Source: Cephalopachus bancanus (Eukaryota; Chordata; Mammalia; Primates; Tarsiidae). From it: DNA of 64,000 nt. A program made the translations under genes and the position numbers. The DNA lies in assembly GCA_027257055.1 (NCBI GenBank), contig JAPVLO010000179.1, forward strand, positions 1,488,001-1,552,000, given 5' to 3'. Shown here one piece after another: positions 48,861-61,920 of this stretch. Each line of letters starts with the position of its first letter. Within the stretch, counting starts at the first letter, position 1. The notes under the pieces were generated by a model. The model saw only the letters and a program-made list of their open reading frames with translations. It was not told where the DNA came from and searched no databases.

Positions 48861-50305
48861 GGTACAGTAATGGACTAAAGAAAATAGTGTGTGAGCCTAC
48901 CTTATGTCAAGTGACAGTGGGTAAATATTTTTCAGAAATCATAGTAACAAATTATGAAAAGAGAGATGGCAGACAAATGGAAGGATTCTAAAGATATTTA
49001 GGAAATGAAATCAACAAAATATTTATTATAATGTAGTAAAATCTCTCCTCTATATCAGACTACTAGGTTCTCAAGGTCAAGAATCATATCTCATCTACAG
49101 TGTCAAATCATATTTCTCAGGCCACACGGGAATGAGGAAGACATCGTGTTCGAGTTGTTGTCAAGACATCAAGCAACATCTCCTATGATAGCTCTGTGGA
49201 GATGAAGAGAGCAAGATGGGATAAGAGTCAAGAAGAATAGGTGGACAAGAAATACGAACGACCAGAGTCACTGCTGCCTGTCAGCATCAATGCTGAAGTC
49301 AGTTTCTGGTGCCTTTGTGCAAGGCAATTTCCTCATTCCTGATTTCCCCAACACATTTACCTTTGATAAAGGTAAACACATTTGCCTTTGATAAAGTCAC
49401 AGATGTGCTTGTCAAATGTACAGGTGACAATGAACAAGCACAGGGATGAACATAAAGGGTTAAAAAAGATATCTCCAAAGTCAAACAATGAATGTAAACA
49501 AATAAAGATAAACATCAATCAAAAAACATGTAAATCCTATACTTCCTTAAAAAATCAGACAAGTGGCTAACGAGAGTACAACTCAGGAACACCGTCATCA
49601 TTAAAAGGAGATTGCAGAGTTTTTCTTAAAACCAAATTAAATTTTCAGCTGTATTAACAGAAATAAAGTATACAGAGTAGCGGTCTTTCTTGTCCCTGTG
49701 CTGGGACAGCCCCAGCACACAGTATCCGTTCTAGGCCTCAGTTTTTGGCAGAGTGTATGAGAAATGGGCTTGCTCAAGGACCATGAACAGGACACTGAAG
49801 AACTCCTCTGGTCTACAGGTAGGAAACAGAAGCGGGGGAAAGAGCCAGGAACAGAAGCCTCATAGAGGGAGAGGATAGCCTTCTTCTAGCATTGAAACAG
49901 GAACAGAACTTCAATGTCAAGGTCACAGGCTCTAGTACAAGTCAATAGCACTTATCTGAAACCCTCAGGGTAAAATGTGGTTCAGAATTCAGATTTTTTT
50001 AATTTTAAAAAGGTATATACACTGTCCATATGTGATACCCACAGTAGAGTCTGAAGCAGCGTCCCATAACCAGGCACATTGATATTTCTGCATCAAAACT
50101 CAGGAATATTGATTTTAAGTTGGAAAAAAATACAGACCCTAAATAGCTTCACATCCATTCAGGTCAGGTTTTGTCATCAAAATGAGTTACAAAAATAGCA
50201 GATTTTGCTGCTAAATTAGATATGGAAAAATTCCAGAATGTAGATTTTGGAATAAAGGTACTTAGGATGACCATTAAGAATGCACACACCCAATCCTCCC
50301 CACTC
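48861..50305. other. Unrecognised intron DNA
   Basis: 49355-49400 has a short local duplication of CACATTTACCTTTGATAAAG-like text. No gene or repeat family was recognised. Confidence 0.45.
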
Positions 50306-50730
50306 GCAAATGCCCCCGATCCCCCTCTGCCATGGCCCCTTGCCACTCTGCTGGCTGACTGGCCCAGCCTCGCTGGGCTTCTGGTTTTTCTTGTCCACCC
50401 ACACAGACTCCTTCCCAAGGCCTCTGCCTTCCTGGAATTCTCTTCCCCACCCACCACCATAGCAAACTCCTTCATCTCCTACCAGACACAGTTCAAATAT
50501 ATCCTCACTAAGACCTAGCCTGATCCCTAAATTCAAAACTGAAACATGATCCCTTTGTAACACACTGTAGAGCTTACTTGGTTATTATGGTCACGGTCTA
50601 TCTCTCCTACTAGAATACATGTCCCATGAAGGCAAGGATCTTTGCCATGTTTTTACTGCTGTACCTCTAGCATACAAGCCATGCCTGGCACATTGTTGGT
50701 GGGAGAGGGGGAATGGTAGTGATATTAAGG
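50306..50730 (+). mobile_element. L2 LINE 3' region
   Basis: CTCTGCCTTCCTGGAATTCT, GACACAGTTCAAATATATCC, CATGAAGGCAAGGATCTTTG and CATGCCTGGCACATTG follow the L2 3' order. Open frames here, including a 115-residue one, are shadows of this repeat. Confidence 0.8.
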
Positions 50731-53685
50731 GAGATTTAGGTACAAAACGGATGACTAAATTAGTTGATTTGAAGATGGCTGTTGATCACCAAATTCCATT
50801 CCTCAGGCCAGAATTAAACTGGGAAGTGCAGGGAATAGCGGTCAGCTCCAGATCCTCTAATGCAGGATTGGTGCGCCTCATCCTGTCATCCCCCATGACA
50901 GTGATTCACAGAGAGGACAATGTGTTCAGAACCTCGGGTACTACTGAGCATCCAGGAGCTTGTGGGGAACCTTGTCGTTATTCTAGCAGAAAGTGATGGA
51001 AATGCACATCAGGTAGAGACAGTAAATTTGTCAGGCAGATTTCTCCCAGTTCTCAGAGATAGAAAGAGGCAGCCCTGTTAAGCATTGGAGGTCTACATTC
51101 TTATAGCATAACAGAAGGACCACGGGAAATGACCAGGGCTGGGCATCCAGACTGTTCTTCACCAAATGGAAGTTTACTGGGAGAGAGAGCCTAGGCTGCA
51201 ATTGCTGGGAACAAAAAATTCAGACTCCATGCAAAACACAGCAACTGAATGTCTAGGACTGCCTTAAAGAAACTGCTGACCCATTGTTTGTTAACTTAAT
51301 GAAACAACCATCATGATGATGCCTGAGAGGAGATGATCTTACTGAGTTAAATACAGCTCTCTATAAAAGCAAGAGCATCTTTAAACGAGCACGTATTTCA
51401 ATTTGAGCAAGCTAGAAAAAAGTACTGGTAGTTATTTAAATTAGACTTACAACCTTCTTTATGCAATGGACTAACTCTAGGACTTCTAAATGAGCAGTAA
51501 TTTACCAGCAAAAAGATACATATTAAGTCTTTCAGAAACAGTTTTGCAATAATCAGAGCAATGATTGAAAGAAATTGAGGTCTGGGAAGTTAGCAGCACT
51601 TGCAGTAAATTAATCAATCTTAGGCATTTTGGGAGCTGCTCTGAGTACACAGGCTTGGAGGAGATAGAAGCTGGTCTCCCCTCCTCAGCCATACAGGTGG
51701 GGATTAAATTGCACTTTCATTTACTCAATAGCGAAAATAGTCTGTATTATCCCACTTCCAAATATGCCCATTTGTAAGATCCTGATTGAAATTCTTACCA
51801 CTGAGATTCCTAATAACATCAGCAGGGCCTGGAGTAATTTAGTTTGAAATATCTTATGTAAGCTAAATCCAATATTAATTGACTATGTCAACAAACCACA
51901 TTTTCTATACCCCATAAGTTTTATTTTAATAATTTAATGCTGAACTTTGATTTCTAGACCACAACCACAATAACCCAAATATTTATAAGTTTGGAATACT
52001 GCACTAGAACCAAAAGTTAGAACTTATATCATTACATAATACCAACATATAGACAAGTATACTTTAACTAATGAACATACAGACTGTCAAAATACTGTTA
52101 TATTATTTGAATATCTTATAGGTATATTCAAGTAGAATTTGATTATAAAAATTTAGAATCTCATTCTGCTATTTAGACATAGTTCATTTTATGATATACT
52201 TGTAATATCTGAATAACAGTATTTAACAAGCCTATATTTAAATTTTACTTAGAGTTTCATCCAAATAATACAGGATATACATAATAGACGCAGTGGTTAG
52301 AAATGCCAATGAAACTAGAAGTTCTTTAGTCTTAAAATCAAATATCCAACTGTTGACAGGATGAACTCAGCCAAATCAAATTAAGGAGCCCTATACTGAC
52401 TATCATTTTCTTAAATATTTAAAGGTTTGAATTTGCAAGGCTAGGAGTCAAGACTTTTCACTTCAAAACTGTAATTATGACCCTCTAATATGGGGAGAAT
52501 GGTGGTGCCTGTATGACTTATCAGACATGATCTAAAACATGAACACAACATCACTTTTCCCCAATCAATATCCCTCAAAATATACAACTCTTTCTGAAAA
52601 CACAGTTTAAAGAAGATAAAGATATAAGATAAAGGAGTTAAAATGACTATAGTTATGAATGTGAATTCAAATTGTTACTACAAACTCAGTATATTTTTTT
52701 CTTTAAATGTATGTATATATACATACATAGATATCCTGGCTTTGCCCAATGGGAAGATCCAAAAACAACAAACTGTAGTAATGAAAACCTCTAATGTTCA
52801 GATTATAATTTCTAATAACAACTTCCTACTGAATAAAAGAACCAGGATTCCACAGAAAAATGTAAAATTCTGCATTGAGGTGAAAAACGAAAAATATAAG
52901 CCTAGAACATGTTGTCACAACAGAAAGCAAAGAAGCTATCTGAGACAGCTTAGGACAGGAGTCACTCAACTTGAGTAAACCCCACCATATGGGAGGGAGA
53001 AAGATTTTAGCAGCAATAACGATAATTTAAGTGCAATGGAATGAAACACGTCAAATGTGTTTAGTCCACTTTGGTCATATTTAGGTGATGCCAGAGAAAC
53101 ACTTAATGACTCTGAAAATTTGGTTTTTTTAAAAGACCAAGTATCAAGCATTTATACCATCTTCCCTGAATTAATACTTATATATCAGGGTAACCAAAAG
53201 GTTGATATAGGAGAGCCTTTCTTTTTAGAAGCACTTCAGCTGTTAAACAGAAGAAGGACTGACAGAATTGGACCATTATGCAATCCTGATGAATTAATGA
53301 ACCAAGGCAGTGATCATCAATGGCTGATAACAACACAGATAGAGGCGAAATTTACTAAACACACAACAGTCAGAAGAACACGTTATATGACATGACAGGA
53401 AGGCAATAAGGAAAACCCCAAATGTAGGAAACTACAGGACAAACAGCTTCAGTGACAATAACAGTTTCAATGGAGAAAGAACCTAAAGATAAATAAGTAT
53501 AAGAGACTCACCATCCTATTACAAAGCATAAACTTTATTACAATCGAAACTCAAACAAACGGCTGGAAGAAGTAAAGCTGTAAGATAGCCAAGGAAACCT
53601 GAGCACCGATTTTATTTATTTGTTTATTTTTTTAGGGCCTACATAATGGGGGAGGGTGCAGCTTTTTTTAAAAGATGTCTTTTAG
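50731..53685. other. Unrecognised intron DNA (3.0 kb)
   Basis: No exon, RNA gene or confident repeat seen. The 112-residue frame at 53057-53395 resembles nothing that I know. Confidence 0.45.
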
Positions 53686-53689
53686 AATA

Positions 53690-53985
53690 GGACTCTAAAA
53701 TGCCAAATTTGGTCTGCTGCCTATTTTGCACAGCTCAAAAGCTAATCATAGTCATTACATTTTTAAATGACTGAAAAAAATAGATAATATTTGTGACAAC
53801 GAAATTTATATGAAATTCAAATTTCTATGCTCATAAGTGAAGTAATACTGGAGACTGCCACACTCACATATCGTCTGCGGCTGACTTGGTGCTACAACGG
53901 CAGCGCTGAGGAGCTGCGACCTTGTAGACTGCAAAATTTACTCTCTGACCCTTCACAGAAGAAGTCTGCCAACTACTTTTTGTAA
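53690..53985 (+). mobile_element. hAT-Charlie MITE (MER1-like)
   Basis: GCCAAATTTGGTCTGCTGCC, ATATGAAATTCAAATTTCTA, GGTGCTACAACGGCAGCGCT and CAGAAGAAGTCTGCCAACTA agree in order with a MER1-type nonautonomous hAT element. The strand label is nominal. Confidence 0.7.
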
Positions 53986-56254
53986 ATAAATGATGACTGA
54001 GATTGCTTCAAAATAATCAGAGGGAAAGCAGATGAAAACATGATGAGGCATTTGGCCACATATTGTTAATTGTTGAAGCTGGCGGTTGAGTATATTAAGT
54101 TCATTATACTAGTCTCTCTATCTGTTTAAATTTATAATTTCTATAATAAAAGTAAAAACAAAGCTTTCTTCAAAGGAGCAATTAGAAAAAAATCTCGTTT
54201 TTTTTTTTTTTTGTATATTTGAATGACTATTTTAACCACGAGTATTTTCCCAGGAAAACAGATGGTTTTGCTGCTGGATTATCAATACCTCAATGCTATA
54301 ATGAATCAGAGTCATTTTATTTAGGTGCCATTTACTGCTTGCAAAAGAACTGGGCCGTTAATATGGTGAAGGCAGAACTGCAAAAGAAGAGAAAATGCAG
54401 TCTGGCAAAGGGGAGGCCTGTCTGTGTGAAAGTGGCCCTACTCTGCAGCAAACTTGCATAACAATAATTGTATACCTAGATACACACAGTGTGCCATGTA
54501 AGTTTCTTAATAAAGGTAATCACTGGCTTCTAAATCTTAGGAGTAAACATAAGCTCCTTTAATCTGTCACTTGTCCTTTGCGCTGAGTGAACATCAGTTC
54601 TTATAACAGAAGCACACTACAAACTTATACTTGGACAATAGCTAATTCCCCTTCCTTTGAATGAAGGGTATGGAAGATGGAAACTTATAAGTAGGAGAGA
54701 TGCAGAAGAGAATAATAATCTGCATTATAATTTCAGAGTTCATTCTCTGTTAGAACTGCCTGGCTGCTATTCTGTGCCAGACAGAAAAGACTAGTCTTGT
54801 ACCAGGCTATATCATGCCAGGACTACATACATGCAGCTAGGTTTGTTCTTCATTCTAATACTATGGTCCTAAAGACATGTTCAAAATTAAAGCCCACACA
54901 AATTTTCTTTCCATCTCAAGGAAGGATCTAAGTAAACTTTCCTTTATCTTTCCTAGGTACATAATTCCAGGTTACCAGACTGAAAATCCTTTAAGGCTTT
55001 CAGGACCACCTAAAACAGATTACATAAATCTTCTAGCTAAAACTCATTCCATTTCTTTCCTTCCCTTCCAAAAGGAAGAGGTAGAAGAGGAAAAAATGAG
55101 AGACCTTAATAGTGTTCATATTCCCCAGGACCCTCACTTCAAGGCCCATACTGCTAAAAGGAGAGACAAGACAGAGCTATAATATCTGCAACCTCACTCA
55201 CTGAATTCCGGTGTCACGGCTGTGTCTGTCTTTCTGTCTTAGGGGACAGTTTGAATACTTGGAAGCAAGACAATCAAGTCAACCTTCTGTTGAATATGAG
55301 AAAAGAAGTAGAAGAAAGGCTTTCATAGGATTTATGGTTTGTGAATCCAAAGGAAGCAGCCCTTAAGATTAGTGGCTGATGCCTTTCTTTCTCTTCTACC
55401 CTCTGCACTGAAGCATCATAACCTGTAATTTTCAAAGTCCAATTTCAACTGTTGGTCAGGAGACCTCGAGGTTGCTGCGGAGGAAACAGTTTCCTAACTG
55501 TTAGCCAAACTGTTTCTACTGTATCCTACATGAAGCATCACCTGCTTACATCTTTTTTTTTTTTTTGACTGAGTTAGATAATATCACAAAGTAAAATTCA
55601 TTAATTACTTTCTCCTGGAATCTCCCTGGACATGTCATACTGTTTCATCAATATAAGAGAAACCCTTAAATTAAGGTAGCCCAACACCATACTAAGTTAA
55701 AACTTATGGTATATGCCTGAAGGTTTTCAGTAGCTTCAGTCTGAGTTTCAATATTTTATTATATAGAGATATTTAACCAACTAAAACAATAATGGATGTG
55801 ATATTAACCGCTCAAAATTTTAGAGAGCAAATGGTTCCTATAGCAACTGAAGACAGTCCTCTTTGTGCATTTCTGGTATTTTCTATGATGCTAAGTGATG
55901 TTAAATTTATGCTTTAATATATATGGTATAAAATACCCAAGTTAAGCTTGCCAAGGGAACCATAATTTTACTTCTTTTCAAATCATTTTGTGACTTTTAT
56001 ACATAATAACAAAATTGTTCTGAAATACAGTTGTGAGGTTTTTTTCCCCTTCATAATCTGTAAATGAAGCTAAAAGCCATGAAGAAAGGCTGACCACATG
56101 CATATATCCCTTACCACAAAAGCCAAGGCAACACTGCACATATACAAAAACAAGCTTAATTCTAAATTCTGATAAAAGCGAACTATATAAATTACTATAT
56201 GATGTTTACAAATTCATGGGAAAATGTCTATGTCTTTCTCTGCATTACCCAGGA
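53986..56254. other. Unrecognised intron DNA (2.3 kb)
   Basis: No gene or confident repeat seen. Confidence 0.45.
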
Positions 56255-56485
56255 GGCATTAGGTTAAGGACACAGATTTTAGAGATAGATAGACTGGGTT
56301 GAAATCCAAACTCCTGTTAGTAGCAATGCAACATTGGAAAAATAATTCAAACTTTCTGAGCCTCAGTGTCTTCTTCTATAAATAGGCAAATAATAAACTT
56401 CTCATAGGGATCAATGAAAAGAATGCCTTAACGTCACTTCGCAGAGTACCTAGCATAGCAGTGCTCAGCAAATTTAGTTATAATT
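56255..56485 (+). mobile_element. MIR SINE
   Basis: AGACTGGGTTGAAATCCAAA, TTTCTGAGCCTCAGTGTCTT and AGAGTACCTAGCATAGCA are clear MIR blocks. Confidence 0.85.
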
Positions 56486-57419
56486 ATTTTATTTCAAACA
56501 CATCTGTTGAAGTCAGTAATATAAATACTATTCATATAATTTATAATTTATTCATTCACAAGCCAAATTCTATGGTAGGTCAGAGAAGCTATTCCCAGGT
56601 GAATCATTTTAAGTCAAAAAGATCTCAAGATTTCCCTTTTCTCTCTCAAAAAAAGTCCTAAAATTATCTGAGCTCAGAAAAGGAATGTGAGAAAATTATT
56701 AGACTGGTGAGAAATACTTTTTTCTCAATTGGGTAGCTCATAACCAGCTAGGTGAAATTACCTATCAAACTCTCTCAAAAGAAAAAAAAATATCTATCTC
56801 TAGGCCAACAACTAAAAATTTTTTAACTCCAAGTGAGTTTTTTTTTTTTAAGAAAATTAAACTCCCCAAATTAAGAGCTCATATGAAATTATTCTTTACA
56901 AAAGGCGCCTAGGTGGAGGTCTTGTTCAGTGATAGCTGTGACACAAGTGTTGCCATTGTGCAATCTCAAATGGAATATTTTTATTAAAGATATATTTATA
57001 TCACTTTTAACTGAGATGCTATGGAAACAAATATTTTTAAGGAGGGAATTAGAAAAAAGTTTTACGATAGAGAATAAAAAAGCCAAGCCTAGGGAAAGGG
57101 TACAAGAAATGAAGGTTTAGGAAAGATGCTGCATTGACCATATTTGCTTCTAAAATTACTCTAATGCATGTCTGTACTTATTAATCAATTTTGCAATTCT
57201 GCATGATATGTGCAGTATATTCTGAAACAGCAGAAAAGACACCATCAGGTTCCATAATATCCCTCCTCTCCATCCCTCTAGACAGGAACTGCAGGCCTAA
57301 AGCAAGTATCCCAGAAAGACAGAAGTGTCTTCCTCTGTGCTTTTTTTCCTGCTCCAATTGTGAACCTGCCTGTGAAGTTCACCTGGAGGAGGTGGTTTAT
57401 TCAGGTAGTCAGTAAGCCC
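56486..57419. other. Unrecognised intron DNA
   Basis: No feature recognised. Confidence 0.45.
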
Positions 57420-57504
57420 CATGCGTTAGTAGGTACTCACTGAGCATTTGCTGTGTGACAAGTACTAGTCTGGGTGCTGAGTTATACCAGTATTATTAAT
57501 AAAG

Positions 57505-58248
57505 CATAGTAATCCTCCCTTATTCCTGTGAGATCTGTTTCAAGATACCCCATTGGATGCTTCAAAACCATGGATAGTGCTGAACCTGACTGCTATCAAT
57601 CAGAACATGTTCCTGTTCATATCTTCCACCCACAAACTTAATGTCTTTTCCATCTCAACTAAGCACTACCCGTTACCGTGGCTATATAACTTTTGCAGTA
57701 TGAGGCGTGACAGCAAAACTAAAATGAATTTATTTTTCCTTTTTCACAATTCCAGGTACTGAAGATTCTTTCTTACTGTGGATCTTTGCAGGCTCTACAT
57801 ACTATATATTTTTCTTTCCTTATTAAATTGAGAATATTCACCTTTTCATTTAAAGGAAGTACTTTACGCCTTTTCTTTGGCATATTCAAATTGCCATCTT
57901 CATTATTTTTGCACTTTGGGGTCATGATTAAGTCAAATACAGGTAACTTAAACACGAGTGCTGTGATCCTGACAGTCTGTCTGATAAATGAGACGGCTCC
58001 TTATATCTCATGGGTGGGTAATGAGTAGGATCCACAGAATGGATTTTCTGGAAAAAAGGGATGATTCCTATCCTGAGTGGGAAAGGGTAGGATAGAGTGA
58101 GTATTCATCATTCTACTCACAAAAGCAAGTAACTTAAAACTCATGAATTGTTTATTTCTAGAATATGCCATGTATTATTTTCAGACTGCAATTGACGGCA
58201 GATAACTGAATCCATAGGAAGAGAAATCTCAGATAAGAGGGGACTGTC
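57505..58248 (-). mobile_element. Tigger remnant with transposase N-terminal coding traces
   Basis: Left end AGTAATCCTCCCTTATTCCT and right end AGATAAGAGGGGACTG are diverged inverted repeats. On the minus strand 57773-57955 keeps a frame with MPKKRRKVLPLNEKVNILNL, the start of the CENP-B-like DNA-binding domain of Tigger/pogo transposases. The catalytic region is absent, so it is dead. Confidence 0.72.
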
Positions 58249-59261
58249 ATGCTTTACAATCACATCATCTGATTTACCTTTCCATTTCTATGAACTAATA
58301 ATGCAAATTATGAAATTACTATAAAAAACTATTCTGGTGCCTTACTTAAAATTCACATCAAACTGTTTGCAAGAACAAAACTCTCAATTACATTGTGCTA
58401 TGATGGATTCTAAAGTTCTAAAACTACTATAGATATCTGCACAGTAAATCTATGAAATCTGGTTAAAAGGTTAATATTATTTGAAATACAAAGTCACTCA
58501 GTGAAAAAAAGTCTGACAAAATTCACTAATTTGTAAATAAAAATATTTATACACAAGTCTAAATATATACATATATATGGACAAACATAAACATATTATA
58601 CATATAAGAGGACTAATAAAATGGAGTTACTTATAATAAATATAAAGATTGTATATACGACTGTGTTAAACTTTCCTATCTTTTCAGGGCTTCCATTTTC
58701 TCATTAATAAAATTAGGCATTTAATTTGAAGATTGCATCAAATTCAGAGGTTACATAATTGTATAATTTCAAAAAGTAAGACATTTAAAAATGATAGGGA
58801 CCTTTAAGATCTGTCAAGAGAAAGTGGTTATTTTCCAGGTTTCCACTGCCAACTGCTATTCACTCAACATGCACACATCAATCTCCGGCCTGATCACAGT
58901 TTCAACTCATCCATTGTTGAAAAGACATCTCTATTGCCTCCATGATTTCTGCTAGTTGTCCTTGAGGCTGAACCTCTGTATTTCCCACCCACTCTGAGTG
59001 TGATGTGGTATGTAAAAAGTGTAAAGAATGGAGGGGTCTCCACAATAATCAGAAATGAATTAAAGAGCAGAAGTTACAAAAATACCCAAATGAAACCAGA
59101 TATAAGGGAAGACTCTGCACATGACTCATGAGTCATCTACAGAAGCATAAATACCAGCACTAACTAGCTTCAACTATCACCTTCACTTATTGAAGTGCAT
59201 TACAACTATGAATGCCTGAGAGATATAAGCAAATGCAGAAAATAAAATGCGAAATACAAAA
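58249..59261. other. Unrecognised AT-rich intron DNA
   Basis: Contains ATATACATATATATGG runs near 58565. No gene seen. Confidence 0.45.
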
Positions 59262-59715
59262 AAGAAACTGCCAGGGAAGGGGAGGTGGGATTGGCAGCTG
59301 AGGGAAACTATCAGGGGAGAAAGGGGCACACCTCAACAACAAGGGTACTTGCACAATGAACGTTTGTATACCTAACCCTGAATTGTACCCCACATCTTTT
59401 TTTTTTTGAGTTGGAGTCTCATTCTATCGCCCAGACTGGAATGCAGTGTCACAGTCCCGGCCACTGCAGCCTCGACCTACTGGGCTCTGGCGATCCTTCT
59501 GCCTCAGCCTTTCAAGTAGCTGGAACTACAGGCATGCACTACCATGCCCGGCTAATTTTTTTGATTTATTGTAGAGATGAGGTCTCGCCAAATTGCCCAG
59601 GAGGGTCTCGAACCCACAGACTCAGGCAATCCACTCACCTCAGCCTCCCAAAGTGCGGGATTACAGGCTGAGCCACCAAGCCTGGCTTCCCCACATCTTT
59701 AAAATTAAAAAAATT
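59262..59715 (+). mobile_element. L1 3' tail interrupted by an Alu
   Basis: GGGGAGGTGGGATTGGCAGC, ATACCTAACCCTGAATTGTA and CCCCACATCTTT, then an Alu, then the repeated target and AAATTAAAAAAATTAAAG. The ending matches the L1 tail at 27548-27575. Confidence 0.75.
59400..59688 (-). mobile_element. Alu inserted in the L1 tail, minus strand
   Basis: 12-bp target-site duplication CCCCACATCTTT at 59388-59399 and 59689-59700. Poly-T on the left; GGTCTCGAACC is the reverse of an intact B box. Confidence 0.94.
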
Positions 59716-60654
59716 AAAGACCCAGATCAAAAAAAGAAAACAGTACAACCATATCTACCTTAAAGGTCAATGCCTACATAAAAAATAACCAATTCATAAG
59801 CCACCCATCAGCAAATAAAAGTATCAAAATATGTAAAATATACAAAAAGTATAAAAAGAAAATCTAAAATTTCATTTTCTCTTCTCTATGTATGTGTATA
59901 TGTATGTGCATATATATACAGAGAGAGAGAGAGAGAAAGATAGACAGAAAGACAGACTCTGAGATATTTTCAAAATGTAGACTCAACAAGTGATCAAAAA
60001 GTTGATAACAGCAAGAAACATGGTCATATTTTGGGTACCTGAATGATTTTCACAAATAGTATGTTTAATTTTAGTATCTCACAGTCCACATTTATATGGA
60101 TAGATTGCCGTATTTGATAGCATATTTCAAGTATCTTCAAGGACTTCATTGCTATCAGTTTTGCAATATAAGAGAAAATTCTACAGTTGCTGTCTTCCTA
60201 CTGTATATTGTCTGGAAGGTGTTATAAGTACTTTACAGCTGTAATGACGGATGCTCCTACTCTGGGTTTCATTCTGTTGTTCAGTGCTCTAGAAAAAACA
60301 ATCCTACACTGATAATAACCTATATGGTCCACAGATAAGGTGAAGAAAATATAAACAGATGGGACATATCTGTTAATCATAAACATTTCTTCATTAGTGA
60401 CATCATCAGATTTATTTGTGTTATTTTTATGTGAAAGACTGACAGGGACTATATTTAATCCATATTTTAAGCAATCAAAACCTGGACCATTTTTCATAGG
60501 TATGGATCAATATAGCATGTAATACATATGAACATTTTTTTCTATGGTCAGGATGGCTTTTTGATGTTAATCATGCAATGTTGGTCATATCCAATTTCTC
60601 TAACAAAGCATAAGTACACACTGCCTATTTACTTACCTTATAGATCTAGAAAGA
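59716..60654. other. Unrecognised intron DNA with a (GA)n
   Basis: A (GA)n tract lies at about 59920-59937. Nothing else was recognised. Confidence 0.45.
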
Positions 60655-60870
60655 CAGCAAAGTGTAGCAGAATTAATTAGTGATGAAATAAAACTGAAGA
60701 AACAGGGTTGCACTATCCCCAACTATACCATTTAACTTTGTGACCCAGGACAGTCCTGAACCTCAAATTGGTCTTCTATAAAACAGATATAACACCATGG
60801 GACACACCTATGAAACTTTGTGAAAAATTTCTATGGTGGTGCTCAAAGGACTGACACAAATAACAATTAT
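60655..60870 (+). mobile_element. MIR SINE
   Basis: AACTTTGTGACCCAGGACAG, AACCTCAAATTGGTCTTCTA and TAAAACAGATATAACACCA follow MIR order. Confidence 0.65.
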
Positions 60871-61771
60871 TGTAAGTGACTACATTAAAAAACATCAATG
60901 TTCCCCAAATAAAAGATGTCTAATACATTTCTAAATCTTGATTTATTTTAGGGGGAAATTCAAATCACAGAAAAACTTGTTTTTTCTCTTCAAGTTTCTG
61001 TCTAGATCTCAGAATTATTTAGAGGACACAAGTGTACATGCAGAAAGGCACTTTTGAAACTGTTACAGCATTAGACTATTATACCTCTAGATTAGAGAGA
61101 CCTGGTCCATGACTCAGGTTTGCTTTTCTCCACAACCTCTAAAGACTGGCCTGAGGCAATGTGCCAGGGACCTGGGTAAGAAAGCAAGGATGGTTCTGCA
61201 AAACCAGCCTCTGCTGGAAATTCCCAACACTACTGGAAACCACTTTGTACATATACATACTAATAGAAATGATCATTGCAAGAGAAGGACACTAGTCGTA
61301 TTTCCTAAACTATTAATAAAATAAACATCTTCTTCCCACAAAATGCCTACCCAGCCAACCAGGGGAAGTAAATTATTTAACAGTAAAATTATTCTAACAG
61401 TACAAAGATTCACAAACCAAATAGCATCTTGAGTCCAGTACAAACTAAGCTTCACTTAAAAATTTAAAGACACAATAGTTCTGTTCCACCCCTTCTCAAA
61501 ATACAGTGGAAAAAAGGCAGGGCAATAAGCAGTCACTGAGAACAACAGGAGTAAGAAAGAACTGGGTAAGAGAAAAGGAAAGATATTAATGAATTGATTG
61601 TAAAAACAATTATCAACACCATAATTCAGATCTAACGGGAAAAAAAACAGAGATCAAGTACATGGGAAATTCAATATGAGAGTCAAGTTGAGGCTACTGA
61701 ATACAGGTACCATTACACACCATGTCTGCCTTCTTTCTCTCCTTACTTGAGACAGGTGTAGTGTTTTGCTT
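60871..61771. other. Unrecognised intron DNA
   Basis: No feature recognised. Confidence 0.45.
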
Positions 61772-61920
61772 CAGACTAGTGATTTCTAACCCTGGGTACA
61801 CCTTGACAGCTTTTAGTATTAAATCAGAATCTGGGAATAGGCTAGAATTTTCTTTTATTTTAAATACAACCCCCATGTGATTCTATTATAATCAGAGCTG
61901 AGAATTCTGCATTTAGATCA
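61772..61920 (+). mobile_element. MER5A-like hAT MITE
   Basis: CTAGTGATTTCTAACCCTGG, AAATCAGAATCTGGGAATAG and CATGTGATTCTATTATAATC match a diverged MER5A. Confidence 0.6.

Noticed and set aside
50164..50563. Overlapping long frames on both strands, up to 115 codons
   Set aside because: They lie in the GC-richer L2 LINE 3' region and have no conserved protein wording.
53057..53395. 112-residue plus-strand frame
   Set aside because: No domain, no splice context, and AT-rich composition like its surroundings; treated as a chance frame.
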